Assembly (NCBI GenBank): GCA_014898415.1
Contig: RCTD01000022.1
Span: 248,001-312,000, forward strand
Direction: 5' to 3'
Origin: Stromatinia cepivora
Lineage: Eukaryota; Ascomycota; Leotiomycetes; Helotiales; Sclerotiniaceae
Length of the DNA stretch: 64,000 nt
Both the position numbers and the translations under genes were made by a program. Positions 13,011-25,134 of this stretch are shown piece after piece. The notes beneath the pieces were generated by a model. It ran no database searches. It saw nothing but the letters and a program-made list of their open reading frames with translations, and was not told where the DNA came from. The stretch's first letter is position 1. Each line of letters starts with the position of its first letter.

Positions 13011-13319
13011 TGTCACAGAAAGCCCTGTAATCCGCTGTATCTTATAAAGGATCAAAGTATATACTTTCCAATCAGAATAAAGGATCTATTAGTCCTTACA
13101 AATCTATTAATTGATAAGGTAATCCTGATATACTAATAAACAAAGATCTAGTTTAATTAAAATATATATCGGTTAGATAATTATTTATTTGTTTTATATA
13201 TACAGTTCTTGATTTATATAATCAAGAATAAGTTATTTAATTCTTTTACTTTATTAATTATATATATTATCTATTTTTTGATCTCTAAAAGTACATTGTA
13301 ATTATATTATCCTGCGATA
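13011..13319 (+). repeat. copia 5' LTR (family B)
   Basis: Starts TGTCACAG and ends CCTGCGATA. It has the same length as the 3' LTR at 24,583-24,891. Differences between the two are mainly C/T and G/A. Confidence 0.85.
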
Positions 13320-14825
13320 ATTATAAATTTGGTAGTTTTTAAATCTATACAATTTTCTATCTAATAATTATTAAATATTTAAGAGATCATTTTTAAAATA
13401 TTATTTCTATTTCATTTATAATTCAATATTTATATCAATTTAGTTATCTTTATTTAATATAGTAAAAAATCAAAATGATTTTCTTTTTATAATTTGTATT
13501 CAATAATTGAAGTAGTATTTATATTTGAAAAATAAATATCAAATTCAAGGAATCTGGGATTTAATCAATTCAAAGAATAATCCGTTTGTTTCTATATCAG
13601 CGATATTCACTTCAAATTCTGATTTGATGAGTAAATTTATTTATAATCAAATCGATTGATTTTTAATCAAATTATTTGTTTTATTTTCTGTTATCGATCT
13701 TTAAATCAAATATAATCAAAAGAAACAAATTCAATATCAAAAGGAATTCTTGGAATATCTTATAATGATTCAATTCAAAGAAGATATTAATGAAGATACA
13801 AAGATGAAAGATTCTGATAGTAATATATTGGAATCTATTTTTAGTAGATTTATTGCTCTATTCCCAATTATCTTTCAAGAAATCTTCTTCGAGTTTGTCT
13901 TTCTTCAATTGGAATATCGATATTGATAATAAGAATATATATAGAATCATAAAGCCTTCTGTAATTTTTATAAGTGGATCGAATTGTTAATTGATTAAGT
14001 ATATTTTATAGAGTTATTTATTTTTAATTAGGGTATTATAATTCTTTTATTCAAAATGATCATCAATGTATTCAAAAGGAAGTTCGCATTTATGATAATT
14101 ATTGTTAAGCTTGTAATATTATAAGAATATCGATCTATTTTAGTGCAAGCTTTGCTTGGCAGAACCGATTTTATCAAATAGCATAAAGATTGGATTATAA
14201 TTTATATCAAAGCTTTTATATACAAAATCATTAAAATACAAAATGAAATTGTTATCAATACTTTTCTATAAATTATTGATATTAGGATGTTCCTAATCTG
14301 GGCAAATATTATAATTATGCAGATCGAGATAAATAATTAGTTTGGATTATCTAATTTCTTATTCAAACAATTCGGAGATGTTTTTGAAGGATTAATTTTT
14401 TAGAATTCTATTTTTTTAAAAGCTAAAAGAGGAGTATATTTTATATTTATTTTTTTTTCAAAATGATAAAAAGTCTAAGAAGAATAAAAAGAATATCAAT
14501 TCTGAAAGTAATCAAAGGATCAAGAAAATCTGGGAATATCCTTGTAGAATCGAATTTAAATAGAACAATGGAATTGATTATAACTATATTGTTTACAATT
14601 GCAAAGCCATAAAATTAATGTTTATCGGAAGGATCAATCCATTATTCAAAAGAGTATTCAACGAAAATGAGTTACAAATAATTAAGGATCGAGCAAAATT
14701 GTATTTATAAAAGCAGTTTTATTCTAATTGGATCAAAAGGAAATAAATGAAAAGTTCTATTGATTTTTCAAGATTTTCAATCAATATTATTATCTTAAAT
14801 ATTCGATATAATTAATTAAGGGTAT

Positions 14826-16501
14826 TGTCACGAGATACACGTGATCGCGTCCGATCGGGCTAGTACAGTACTAAGCTTCGAGCCGATCATATATATAGCT
14901 TTGTAGCACTTTCTTTTTAACTCTGTAGTTTTTAATTCTAAAATTGATTTTTAAATGTTCATTGAGTTCGTTATATTATTAAAAGTTCTTTTAGATAAGA
15001 AATAGAATAATATCTGTATATATTTATGTATACTTTGTTTGTTTTTGTTTAGGTATATTGTTTTTGTTTTTTCGTTTGTATATGAATCTTTTTGATATTA
15101 TTTGAAGGTGTTGTCTTTTTTCTTACTTTTAATTTCTAAGTTATGGATTACGATTCGATAAATCTTGTGATTGCAGAACTTTGTGATGAAGTGATTTGTT
15201 AGTGGAATGAAATCTCGTTTTTATGTTTTTTGATTCTCGAATGTATTTCTGTTGTTTATACTTTTTTTTGTCCGAAATCTTCTCTTCCTGATCCTGAAAA
15301 GTTCAATAGTAGTTCTCAAAAGTTCGATATCTGGTTTTCCTTGATTCGAGCGAAACTATAAATAGACGACATTGCGATCGGTGATTTTACAGTTTAATTT
15401 TATTATGTTTATTTTAATCTCGAATCTTATATATAAGTTATGGTATTATTTCAGCTTTTTTCTTTTGATCAAAATATTCCTTTAGATTATATGACAATCT
15501 TAAATCAATTCATATATGTTTACAACAATCCGAATAAAGTTCAAGAAGCCGAAGACAAATTATTCATTTTCAAATAAGGAACCGATTCTTTATATACCTA
15601 TATTGCAAAATTCGAAAGGATTCTTTACGAAGTCAAAGGTCAGAATTGATCCGATTCGAATAAGATTTCAACTTTTCGCAATGGATTTAATACTACTCTT
15701 AGAAATCGTTTTTCTCAATAGTTTTCTTTTCCCTGTTCCTATTTTGACTTTGTTCAAGTCATACAATAATTAATTGCTTGTACAGCGAATGGATTCCCTG
15801 TATTATTTCATTCTAATAAGCCTAAAGCCCTATATATATTGCAGAATCCATTCTACTTTCAGAATTATAATCCAATGGATATTAGTAATCTTAATATCAT
15901 TAATGTTTTTAGTCCTTTTGATACCCAATCGGACAAACCCGATCATACTTTGATTCTACCCTATATATAAATGTCTGAGTTTTTTTTTTTTGAAAGAATT
16001 CTTTTGTATAAACAAAATAAATATATATAATATAAAAGTATCTCCTATTAAATACAAATCTATCCATTAAATCTATATTAAGGAGTTCGAGATCAATAAA
16101 AGCCTGTTTTGGTTATTATATTGATTATTGAACTCGAAAGTGATGATGATAAGGACCTAGAAGAAATGATCAATGGCCGATATTTTGAAGATCGCTTGGA
16201 AGAGATATATGGTATAGTGGATATATATTCGTTGACTATAATGTAATCTATATATCAGGTATTTTTATCAAAAGAAGATTAATAATCATTTTGTATTTAA
16301 ATCATTCATTTTAAATGAATTCGAAGCGAATTCTTCAGAAAGAGGGGGTAGTATTATGAGATATATATGATCGCGTCCGATCGGGTTAGTACAATATTAA
16401 GCTTTGAGCTGATTATATATATAGCTTTGTAGTACTCTTTCTTTAATTCTGTAGCTTTTAATTCTAAGGTTGATCTCTAAACGCTTGTTGGGTTCGTCAC
16501 A
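14826..16501 (+). mobile_element. gag-only LTR element E1 (1,676 bp)
   Basis: The LTRs are 150 bp each (14,826-14,975 and 16,352-16,501), TGTCACGAG...TTCGTCACA with RIP changes. A perfect 5-bp target duplication GGTAT lies at 14,821-14,825 and 16,502-16,506. A purine tract AAAGAGGGGG precedes the 3' LTR, as a polypurine primer should. The interior is only about 1.38 kb and shows a gag trace but no protease, RT or integrase. It is therefore a non-autonomous element. Its insertion splits the copia element. Confidence 0.9.
15287..15975 (+). pseudogene. gag relic of element E1, Ty3/gypsy-like
   Basis: The plus-strand trace reads PDPEKFNSSSQKFDIW, then NNPNKVQEAEDKLF, YIAKFERILYEVKGQN, ISTFRNGFNTTLRNRF and FVQVIQ. 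This pattern matches the retrotransposon gag (capsid) family of gypsy elements. It includes an aromatic-rich start and the FE.ll.eagG...D..Ki..lr..Ln..L core. Several stops replace expected Gln or Trp codons. The longest stretch without a stop in another frame (15,516-15,773) is incidental. No zinc knuckle could be read after it. Confidence 0.7.
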
Positions 16502-16549
16502 GGTATACTTTACAATAATAAAAGTATATTATTTGTTCAATAGTACTTT

Positions 16550-19500
16550 ATTCGATAATTGTAATATTATATATATTATAAATAATATATCTTTATTAAA
16601 TGATTATCGATATTAATCATCCGATCCCAATGATCTTATAAAAGCAAGCACTTTCAATTTCCAAATCTTAAAATACAGAATTTATATTATCAAAGGGATT
16701 ATCAAAAGAGAAGGTTATCTTAATAATGATTTAGTCTTGAATGATGTAATATTCATTTTTGGCTTTTATATCAATATCGTTTCGAAGATTCGATTGAAGA
16801 AAGCCGGTTTATAGTTCTCAGAATATAATTGTACTTTTCGTAAAGGAGATTATATAAATAATATAATAATTGTTTAATATATTTATACTGAAAATCTTAT
16901 ATTCTTAGAATACAAATTACTTTCTATTTATTCGAGTACTTTTTTATTTATTCTTATAAATAATCCTTTTATAATATATTTAATAATAAACAGAAAATAA
17001 ATAAAGTATTCTATCATTTTTGTAATTTATCTTTTTTAAGAGAAGATACAAATGAAATATAATATAAACACTTCGGGCATTTGGGGAAAGAAGCTTTTGA
17101 ATATTTAATATTTGTAATACAAAACATCAAAATAAAAGGTATCATTTATTCCAATTATATCGATTATATTTGTATTTATATAAAACAAATCATTTTTTGT
17201 GTTTCAAATGATCGTTAACCATTTTGGTTCTTTTATAAAATCTAATAGTGTGACGCACAAGAGCCGTAGTAGAGCTGAATAAACAGGGTCAATTATGTTC
17301 TTTAGAATCTACAACTGAAGAACTATGGCTCGTAAGGAGCGATTAGATATATATACATAAATACCCATTTGTGGGCTGCAGGGTTGTGCGTAAGCGTTAT
17401 TAGGGTTACCATTTTACCATACTAAATCGTATGATTCGTAACGCATGCGCACAGATGATCAGCTCATAAATTGATATGAGAGATAAGAGGTATCACGTGG
17501 TTAGCCTCCTGTGGTTCACGATTCGTGACAAATAGGATCTTTTTGATTTCGATAAAAGGTATAACAATATATTATAGTTTTTATTGATCAAAGAAATATA
17601 TTATAATAAAAAATTTTTATATTTAATCTATTACAAAATATATAATAAAGTATTTGTAATTATTTAAAGTTTTATAGTCTGGATTTATTGTAAATATAAT
17701 TTAGCAATTATAATAATCAAATAGAATAATGATATATTTATTATTGGAATTATAGAAGCAATGTTATTTGAGAAATAGATTAAGCAAAAAGATATCGAAT
17801 TTGAGTTATCTTTATTTTATATATATAAATCCAATAAAGGATTAGAATGTATAGGATAAAAAATAATTACAAAATAGATAAAAATATAGATCATAGTAGA
17901 TTTACCGGATAAATTGTAAATAGAAATAATGTAAATTGTTATTTATTTATATAATATAAATCCTTTAAAGATTAAATCCTTCAAATCGTTTAATAAGGTA
18001 TTCGATATATAGTTCTATGATTATTTTCGTAAAGATAATCCTTTATTCGTAAAGAAAATATCTAATGATTTTTATCCCAATTGGAATGGAATTTATAAAT
18101 ATAGATATCAAGTTTATCTTTTGAATAAAAATAGAGAAATTGGAATTAATAGGAAATAGTACAAAATCAATCCTCGAATATATATTGGGTATTTAATAGA
18201 TTATATTTCAGATATATTGATTTACTGTATATGAATACTCAAATTCGATAAAGTTATTATTATTCGAAATATAATATTCAATAAGGAATTTATTTATTAT
18301 ATAGATTCTATTAATCGAATGATCGATATTTATACTACAAAAGAACTTAAACAATTTGCTAAAGTTTTTAATCTATAAGATTATATCGAAATAAATAAAA
18401 CGATTATTCAAAATAAGGATAATTATGAAAACTTCATTCATTTATTTATTTTCATGGATCAAAAAGCCTTTAACTCATCTATTAAGTGTATTCTAGATTT
18501 GTTGTTTACAAATAAATTAGTTTCAAAGATAAATATAGATCTGAAAGATAATAATGGAAATAAAAAAATCGATTTAGGATTATCCAATCCATTTAATCCT
18601 TTAGATAATAAGGATAAAGTATATAATGAAAATATATAAGCATTGATCGATCTTTTTATTAAAGAAACTGGAAAAACCGATTTTTTCATTAAGGAATAAT
18701 TATATTTCATAAATAAAGATATTAATATTGTTCAAAAAAATATCTATAACAATAATACAGATCCCAATCTTATCGAATATAAATCTATTAATTATACTAT
18801 TAAAGTTCTTTATGGTATATACAAAAATAATCTAGAGATTATTCCAATCGATCAATTTCAATATTCCAAAAGGAAGTATATATACTAAAATGATTAATTA
18901 AAATATTCTGTAAAGGAAATCCAATTATTATAAAGATTATTGTGCTCTATATATTCATTTAATCGATTTATAAAGGATTCACAAATTTATAATCTTGAAT
19001 AGATACCTAAAAGAATTTATATTATAAAGATTAAAATATCTAGGGTTTAAATCAATCTATCTGAATTTCAATTATACAATTATTATTCGGAGTTATCTTT
19101 TTTCCAGGAATCATTTGGTTTTTGTATCCCAAAATAACTAGTATGTATATAAAAGTAATTGTATATACAATAATACCATTAAGGGAGCAATTCCAATATT
19201 GAATTCTATATAAAAATTATTATATCTCAAAGGATAAATTTAATAGAATTATTCTATTTAAACAATTTTCATTTTATATTCTAATTTGATTAATAAGGAA
19301 TAAACGATATAAAGGAATATTCTCAATTTGTAATAATTTATAATATAATTATTATTAGAATTAAAGTAAAATCATTATTATCTTTCATTTGGTCTACGAT
19401 TAATAGATTACAAACAATACCATTTCTTCGAATTCATATATTTACAGTTCCAAAGTTACCTTGTTTTTATTATCAATTAAAAAATCATCAAATAGGATAT

Positions 19501-21000
19501 TAGTTTAAATAGGATTGTAATTTTGAGATTAATAACCTTAAAACTAGGAAAACCTAATATAAAATCGATTCTGGATCAGAATCTACAAAACCGATCCTTC
19601 TTCAATAAATGTTTATATATAAATACAATGATCAAGATTTAATCATTCGTTGTCATTTATATTTAGTAGTATAAGGAGATCTTTAGACTAAAAGTACTAT
19701 TAAAACTATTTATATTATTATATTAATAGATCGATCATTCTGAATTATAATAATAATTATTGTTAAATACAATCTCGAAACAAAGTAATATAATATAATC
19801 AATATTTTTGTTAATACTTTATGTAATCCTTTTAATACTTCAATTATATACTATCTATTTGATGAATATAAAATTTCAAATAAAAATATTATAATCGATC
19901 GAGCTTTATATAATCTACAAGATTCCCTAATTATATAGTTTAGGGATTTTATTCGGATACTCGAAAAACTAAGATTGGTATAATATAAAAAGAAACTATA
20001 TTTATATATTAATCCAAAATATATTATTATAATTCTTTTCTTTGTAAATAACATTCAGATCATTTATTATAAAAAAAATGAATCAATTGCTACAAAAATC
20101 ATCGAAGGAATCAAAACTATATATAAACTATAAGATTTAGGAAATACTAAATGATTTCTAAGTATATATACTCTATAATCGATCCAAAAAAAAGTTATAA
20201 TTAATCTATAATATATATATTGAAAAGATTATTAAGAAATTCAAAATAACAAATAGGATAGTAAATATACCATTCTCGATAATGATATTTCAGAAAAATC
20301 AGGATCAAACTCTTATATATATTATAAAAATATATTAAAAGAAAATAAATTCAATATTATATATTACAATTATTATAAAAGCAAATATATTATTCGCTAC
20401 TTCACAATTAAACCACTATTTGATCAATCCATCAAACGATCATATAAAAGCTATCAATCATTATTTATAATATTTATAGAATATAAAATATCTTATAATT
20501 CAATATAACGATAATCAAATACTACAATTTCTTGTTTTTTCAAATATTTCTTTTGCAAATAATCCAAATATTCATCGATCATCCTAGGGATACATTTTAT
20601 CCCTTTTCGGTAATTTAATTGTATAGAAAATATCCAAACAAAACATTATGATCACCTCGACTATTAAAACAAAGCTTCTCAAAGTTAAATATATATCAAA
20701 AGAAACTATAATAACCCTATATTTCTTAAAAGAAATTGATTTAACAATAAAAAAGTTTGTAACGATCTTCTACAATAATCAGTAAGCGATCAGATTGATA
20801 ATTGATGAGAACAAACGGATCATTACGAAACTATATTATATTGATATTCAAAATATATAATTATATCAAGAATATTCAAAAAGGAACTTTTATATAATCT
20901 ATCTATCAACCATTAATATAATTATTAATGGATTCATTAAGAACCTTACAAAACAAAAATTCGAACACTTCCAATCCTTTCTTAATCTATAAGATATAAA
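16550..21000 (+). pseudogene. copia pol relic: gag-pre-integrase, integrase, reverse transcriptase, RNase H
   Basis: Read with frame changes and ignoring TAA/TAG. At about 17,070-17,220 is HFGHLGKEAFEYL, the gag-pre-integrase type. At 17,540-18,000 are integrase pieces (DLFDFDKRYNN; LPDKL..E.M..V.YLYNINPLKI). At 18,165-18,330 is the copia post-integrase signature IYIGYLIDY...IIIRNIIFNKEF. RT follows with RCHLYLVV (about 19,650), RALYNLQDSLI (about 19,896) and FFVNNI in place of the YVDD box (about 20,035). RNase H follows with RSS.GYILSLFGNLIV (about 20,575) and NQ.AIRLIIDENKRI (about 20,775), ending EHFQSFLNL near 20,985. The order integrase-RT-RNase H defines Ty1/copia rather than Ty3/gypsy. 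The solo LTR A interrupts it. Sequence left of E1 (about 13,800-14,825) is presumably gag but is only weakly readable. Confidence 0.85.
17249..17530 (+). repeat. solo LTR, family A, complete
   Basis: 282 bp, TGTGACGCACAAG...CACGATTCGTGACA, with a perfect 5-bp target duplication AATAG (17,244-17,248 and 17,531-17,535). It is nearly free of RIP damage: it keeps many C and G, GGGCTGCAGG and a CACGTG at 17,494-17,499. It interrupts the copia integrase. Confidence 0.9.
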
Positions 21001-21008
21001 CAATAGGA

Positions 21009-22051
21009 TTATAAAATTTGAATAACGATAATATAAAGTTTGAATAACGACAATTTGGAGTTTGTAATTTTTCCCTTTAATGTAAATGAAATGAATTCTA
21101 TTTGGTATTCTAGACCATTATATTTTTCCATAATGCATTCCAATTTATATATTCTATATCCATCAGGAAATAAAGAATAATCAAGACCGATCATTTCTCC
21201 GCTTTTCATTTTCCTATCCTCAAAAAAGGATAAGTTTTTTTTTAAATTCAATAACTTGAAATTCAAATAAAAGAGCTTTTGGATTATCTACAACAATCAA
21301 AAAACAAAGAACAATTAAAACAACCAAAATTATTGATATTATCAATATTACAAAAGTTAAAGAATTATCCCTCCTTTCCTTTTTCTTTGAATACACCATC
21401 CATTTCTTTCTCCTTTTCTTCTCTATCACTCTTTCTTTCTCATTCTCACTATCGCTCTCCGAAATCACAACATACTTCTTCCATTCAGCCTTTCGAAAAC
21501 TCCAATAAATAATATAACAAAAAAAAGGAAAACAATGATACAAAAACAAAAAAACAACTTTTTTTTTCTCCTCGATCTTCAGCATCATTTTCATCGCAAT
21601 TCTGTATCCCTGTTTGAACTATACAACCAATAATTAGTATATTATAAAAATAAAAAATAAATACAAAATTTATTTTCGAATTTTACTAATAAATAATAAT
21701 ATAATAATCTATCAAAGAATAAAAAAAAATCAATAAAAAAGCATACAAATAAATACTACAATTCCAATACCAACAATTATTCGACTTAAAAGAATCAACA
21801 AAACATTCGTTATAAAAATTATATCTCCTAACAATCAACGATTTCATATATCAAACACATAAATGATCATTTCTTTCTCTATAATTCCCTTTATCTTTTA
21901 TTTTTACTAAAGAACTAACAACTTTCGATAACCTTTTTTCTCTCTCTTCTTCATCTAATTCATTATCCAAAAAACTCAATATCAAAGAATCGAATAGATT
22001 ATTATTATCAAATAAAGAAACCCTCTCTCTTTTCTCTCCTTTATCAAACAA
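21009..22051 (-). other. antisense reading frames in the copia 3' region
   Basis: Three frames lie on the minus strand: 22,051-21,851 (66 aa, charged, FLDNELDEEEREKRLSKV), 21,594-21,220 (124 aa, two hydrophobic spans around an acidic/basic middle) and 21,266-21,009 (85 aa, overlapping out of frame). They are longer than expected in this AT block. The first has a degraded counterpart in F1. The plus strand here is C-rich and almost G-free, so openness on the minus strand may partly be a by-product of strand-biased mutation, and T-rich codons give hydrophobic residues for free. I do not recognise a family. Confidence 0.35.
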
Positions 22052-22148
22052 CCCTTACCTCGATAATTACAAATATAAGATTAATAAAACCTTTCAATCA
22101 TACAAAAGAATTCAAGAATAAAACCTACCTTTAAATTACTATCTAAAT

Positions 22149-23824
22149 TGTGACGAACCCAACGAGTGTTTAGAGATCAACCTTAGAATTAAAAGTTACA
22201 GAGCTAAAGAGAATGTGCTACGAAGCTATATATATGATCGGCTCAAAGTTTAGTACTATATTAGTCCGATCGAATGTGATTATATATATCTTGTGATATT
22301 ACCCCCCCTTTTTGAAAAGTTTGTTTCGAATTTATTTAAAATGAATAATTTAAGTATAAAATGATTATTAATTTTCTTTTAATAAAAATATTTGATATAT
22401 GGATTGTATTATAATTAACAAATATGTATCCATTATATTATATATCTTTTTCAAATGATTTTCAAAATATTGATTATTGATTATTTTTCCTAGGTCTTCA
22501 TTATTGTTGTTTTTGGGTTCAGTAATTAATGTAATAGCCGGAATAGGTTTTTATCGATTTTAGACTTTTTAATATGGATCTAATAAATAGACTTGTATTT
22601 AATGAGAAATATTTTTATATTATATATATTTATTTTGTTTGTATAAAAGAGTTCTTTTAAAAGGGGAAAACTCGGGTGTTTGTATATAAAATAGAATCAA
22701 GGTATGATTGAGTTTATTCGATTAGGTATTAAAAGGGTTAAGGGTATTAATAATATTAAGATTGTTAATGTTTATTGAATCGTAATTCCGAGAGTAGGAT
22801 GGATTCTGTAATATATATGGGGTTTTAGGTTTATTAGAATGGGATGATATAGGGAATCTATTTATTGTATAAATAATTAATTGTTGTATGATTTGAATAA
22901 AATCGGGATAGGAATGAAGAAGAGAAAGTTGTTAAGAAAAATGATTTCTAAGAGTAATATTAAATTTATTGCGAAAGATTGAAATTTTATTTGAATTGAA
23001 TCAATTCTGATTTTTGGCTTTGTAAAAGGTCTTTTTGAATTTTGTAATATAAGTATATAAAAAATCAATTCTTTGTTTAAAAGTGAATAACTTGTTTTCG
23101 GCTTCTTAAACTTTATTCGGATTATTGTAAACGTATATAAGTTGATTCAGGATCGTTATATAATTTAAGGGAACGTTTTGATCTAAAAAAGAAAGTTGAG
23201 GTAGTATTATAATTTGTATATGAAATTCGAGATTGAGATAAATATAATAAAATTGAATTGTAGAATCGCCAATCGTAATATCGTTTATTTGTAATTTCGC
23301 TTGAATCGAAGGAAGCCAGGTATTGAATTTTTGAGAGCTACTATTGAATTTTTCAGGATCAGGGAAAGAGGGTTTCGAACGAGAAGAAATATAAGCAATA
23401 GAAGTATATTCGAGAATTAAAGAATATAGAAACGAAATTTCATTCTATTGACGAATCACTTTGCCACAAAGTTTTGTAATTGTAAGGTTTATCGAATTGT
23501 AATCTATAACTTAGAAATTAAAGGTAAGAAAAAAGATAACATTTTCAAATAATATCAAAAAGATCTATGTACAAGCGAAAGAATAGGAGCGATATACTTA
23601 GACAGAAGTAAGCGGAGTATATATAAATATATATAAATGTTATTCTATTTTTTATCTGAAAGAGCTTTTAATAATATAACGAATTCAATAAGTGTTTAAA
23701 GATCAATCTTAGAATTAAAAGTTATAGAGTTAAAGAAAATGTGCTACAAAGCTATATATATAATCGGTTCGAAGCTTAGTATCGTATTAGCCCGATCGGA
23801 CGCGATCACGTGTATCTCGTGACA
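22149..23824 (-). mobile_element. gag-only LTR element E2 (1,676 bp), reverse copy of E1
   Basis: The LTRs are 23,675-23,824 (5') and 22,149-22,298 (3'), each 150 bp. Target duplication is TAAAT (22,144-22,148) and TAAAC (23,825-23,829), one RIP-type transition apart. Total length is identical to E1, so the two copies appear to differ by substitutions and not by net indels. The gag trace on the minus strand (about 22,877-23,350) includes ILQNSKRPFTKPKIRID, which matches the same out-of-frame stretch in E1. The purine tract AAAGGGGGGG adjoins the 3' LTR. Confidence 0.9.
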
Positions 23825-24582
23825 TAAACCTATAACAGATAATTAACCACAACAAATAACAATTCATTCAACAAAGAAAAACAATTTCTGAAATAAATAA
23901 TTACACATTATTCTAAAAACAAATTTAATTAAACCATACTCCCAAAAATCGATATCTTGATTCATTATCTACACTGAATTCATTAATTCTCTCTACTCGA
24001 CTTATTGATTTCTCAAAAAAATACTAAAATCTTCTCTCACATTCGATTTTTTCAAAACTTTCTTCTCAACCACTATTTGCCTAACACAATTGAAATTCAC
24101 TTACTTAACCTTCTTAGACCCCAAAATCTTAAACATAATAATGATCAATAAAAACTTAATTAAAACAAAAACAAAAATATAAAAAAAGGATCTATATATC
24201 TTTAAAAATTCATTCATTTTACTTCACTATTACAATCAATACATTATAATTTAACAATTATATACATTCTTAATTACTACACTACAAAATCAATCATTCA
24301 TTTATATTCTTCCAACAAAAAACTTTCTTTTTATTATTCAAAATCTTGATTTCGAAGAATATTACAAATAACAAACCAAAAACCAAAAGAAATTTGTGAT
24401 TTATATACAATCAAATTCTTCTCTATTCCAAGAATACCAGGATCATTTTAGGTTTATACATTACACCACTCCTTTATTAACATCTGCCTATAATTATCTC
24501 ACATATTCATTCACGAATCATATGAATTGCTACTTTCTATACCTTTCCATTTATTTCAGATCGTTTTTCAATCTAAAGGATA

Positions 24583-24891
24583 TATCACAGAAAACCCTAT
24601 AATCTATTATATCTTATAAAAGATTAAAATATATACTTTCCAATTGAAATAAAGAATCTATTAACCCTTACAAATCTACCAATTGATAAAATGATCCTGA
24701 TATATTAATAAACAAAGATCTAGCCTAATTAAGATACATATCAGTTAAATAACCATTCATTTGTTCTATATATACAACTCTTGATTCATATAATCAAGAG
24801 CAAATCATTCAATTCTTTTACTCTACCAATCATGTATACCACCTATTCCCCGATCCCTGAAAGTGCTCTGTAATCATACTATCCCGTGATA
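24583..24891 (+). repeat. copia 3' LTR (family B)
   Basis: Runs from TATCACAG to CCCGTGATA, 309 bp. Both termini show RIP change of TGTCAC...GTGACA. It is followed by CAAAG and the right part of LTR A. Confidence 0.85.
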
Positions 24892-24896
24892 CAAAG

Positions 24897-25134
24897 TCAA
24901 TTATGTTCCTTAAAATCTACAATTGAAGAATTATAACTCATAAAAAGCGATTATATATATATACAAATATCTATTTGTGAATTATAAGACTGTATATATA
25001 TTATTAGGATCATTATTTTACTATACTAAATCATATAAATTATAATGCATATATACAGACGGTCAGCTCATCAATTGACATGGGAGATAAGAGGTATCAC
25101 GTGATTAGCCTCCTGTGGTTCACGATTCGTGACA
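24897..25134 (+). repeat. LTR family A, right part (continuation of 12,971-13,010)
   Basis: Begins TCAATTATG exactly where the left piece stopped and ends ACGATTCGTGACA. CACGTG is kept at 25,098-25,103. Its outer flank CTTCT does not match the left flank ATTAT, so this A copy lacks a target duplication. Confidence 0.8.

Larger units (their letters stand above)
13011..24891 (+). mobile_element. Ty1/copia retrotransposon, RIP-dead, with three nested insertions
   Basis: The LTRs are 13,011-13,319 and 24,583-24,891, both 309 bp and clearly related. Target duplication is CAGAG (13,006-13,010) and CAAAG (24,892-24,896). Both derive from CAGGG as seen in the intact A LTR, so the element inserted into an A LTR. 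Internal coding traces run in copia order on the plus strand. Nested inside are E1 (14,826-16,501), a solo LTR A (17,249-17,530) and E2 (22,149-23,824). Removing these leaves an element of roughly 8.2 kb. About 1.9 kb between the RNase H end (about 21,000) and the 3' LTR is not pol. Confidence 0.85.

Noticed and set aside
18454..18710. Short frames on both strands in the copia relic
   Set aside because: Chance openings inside the degraded pol region.
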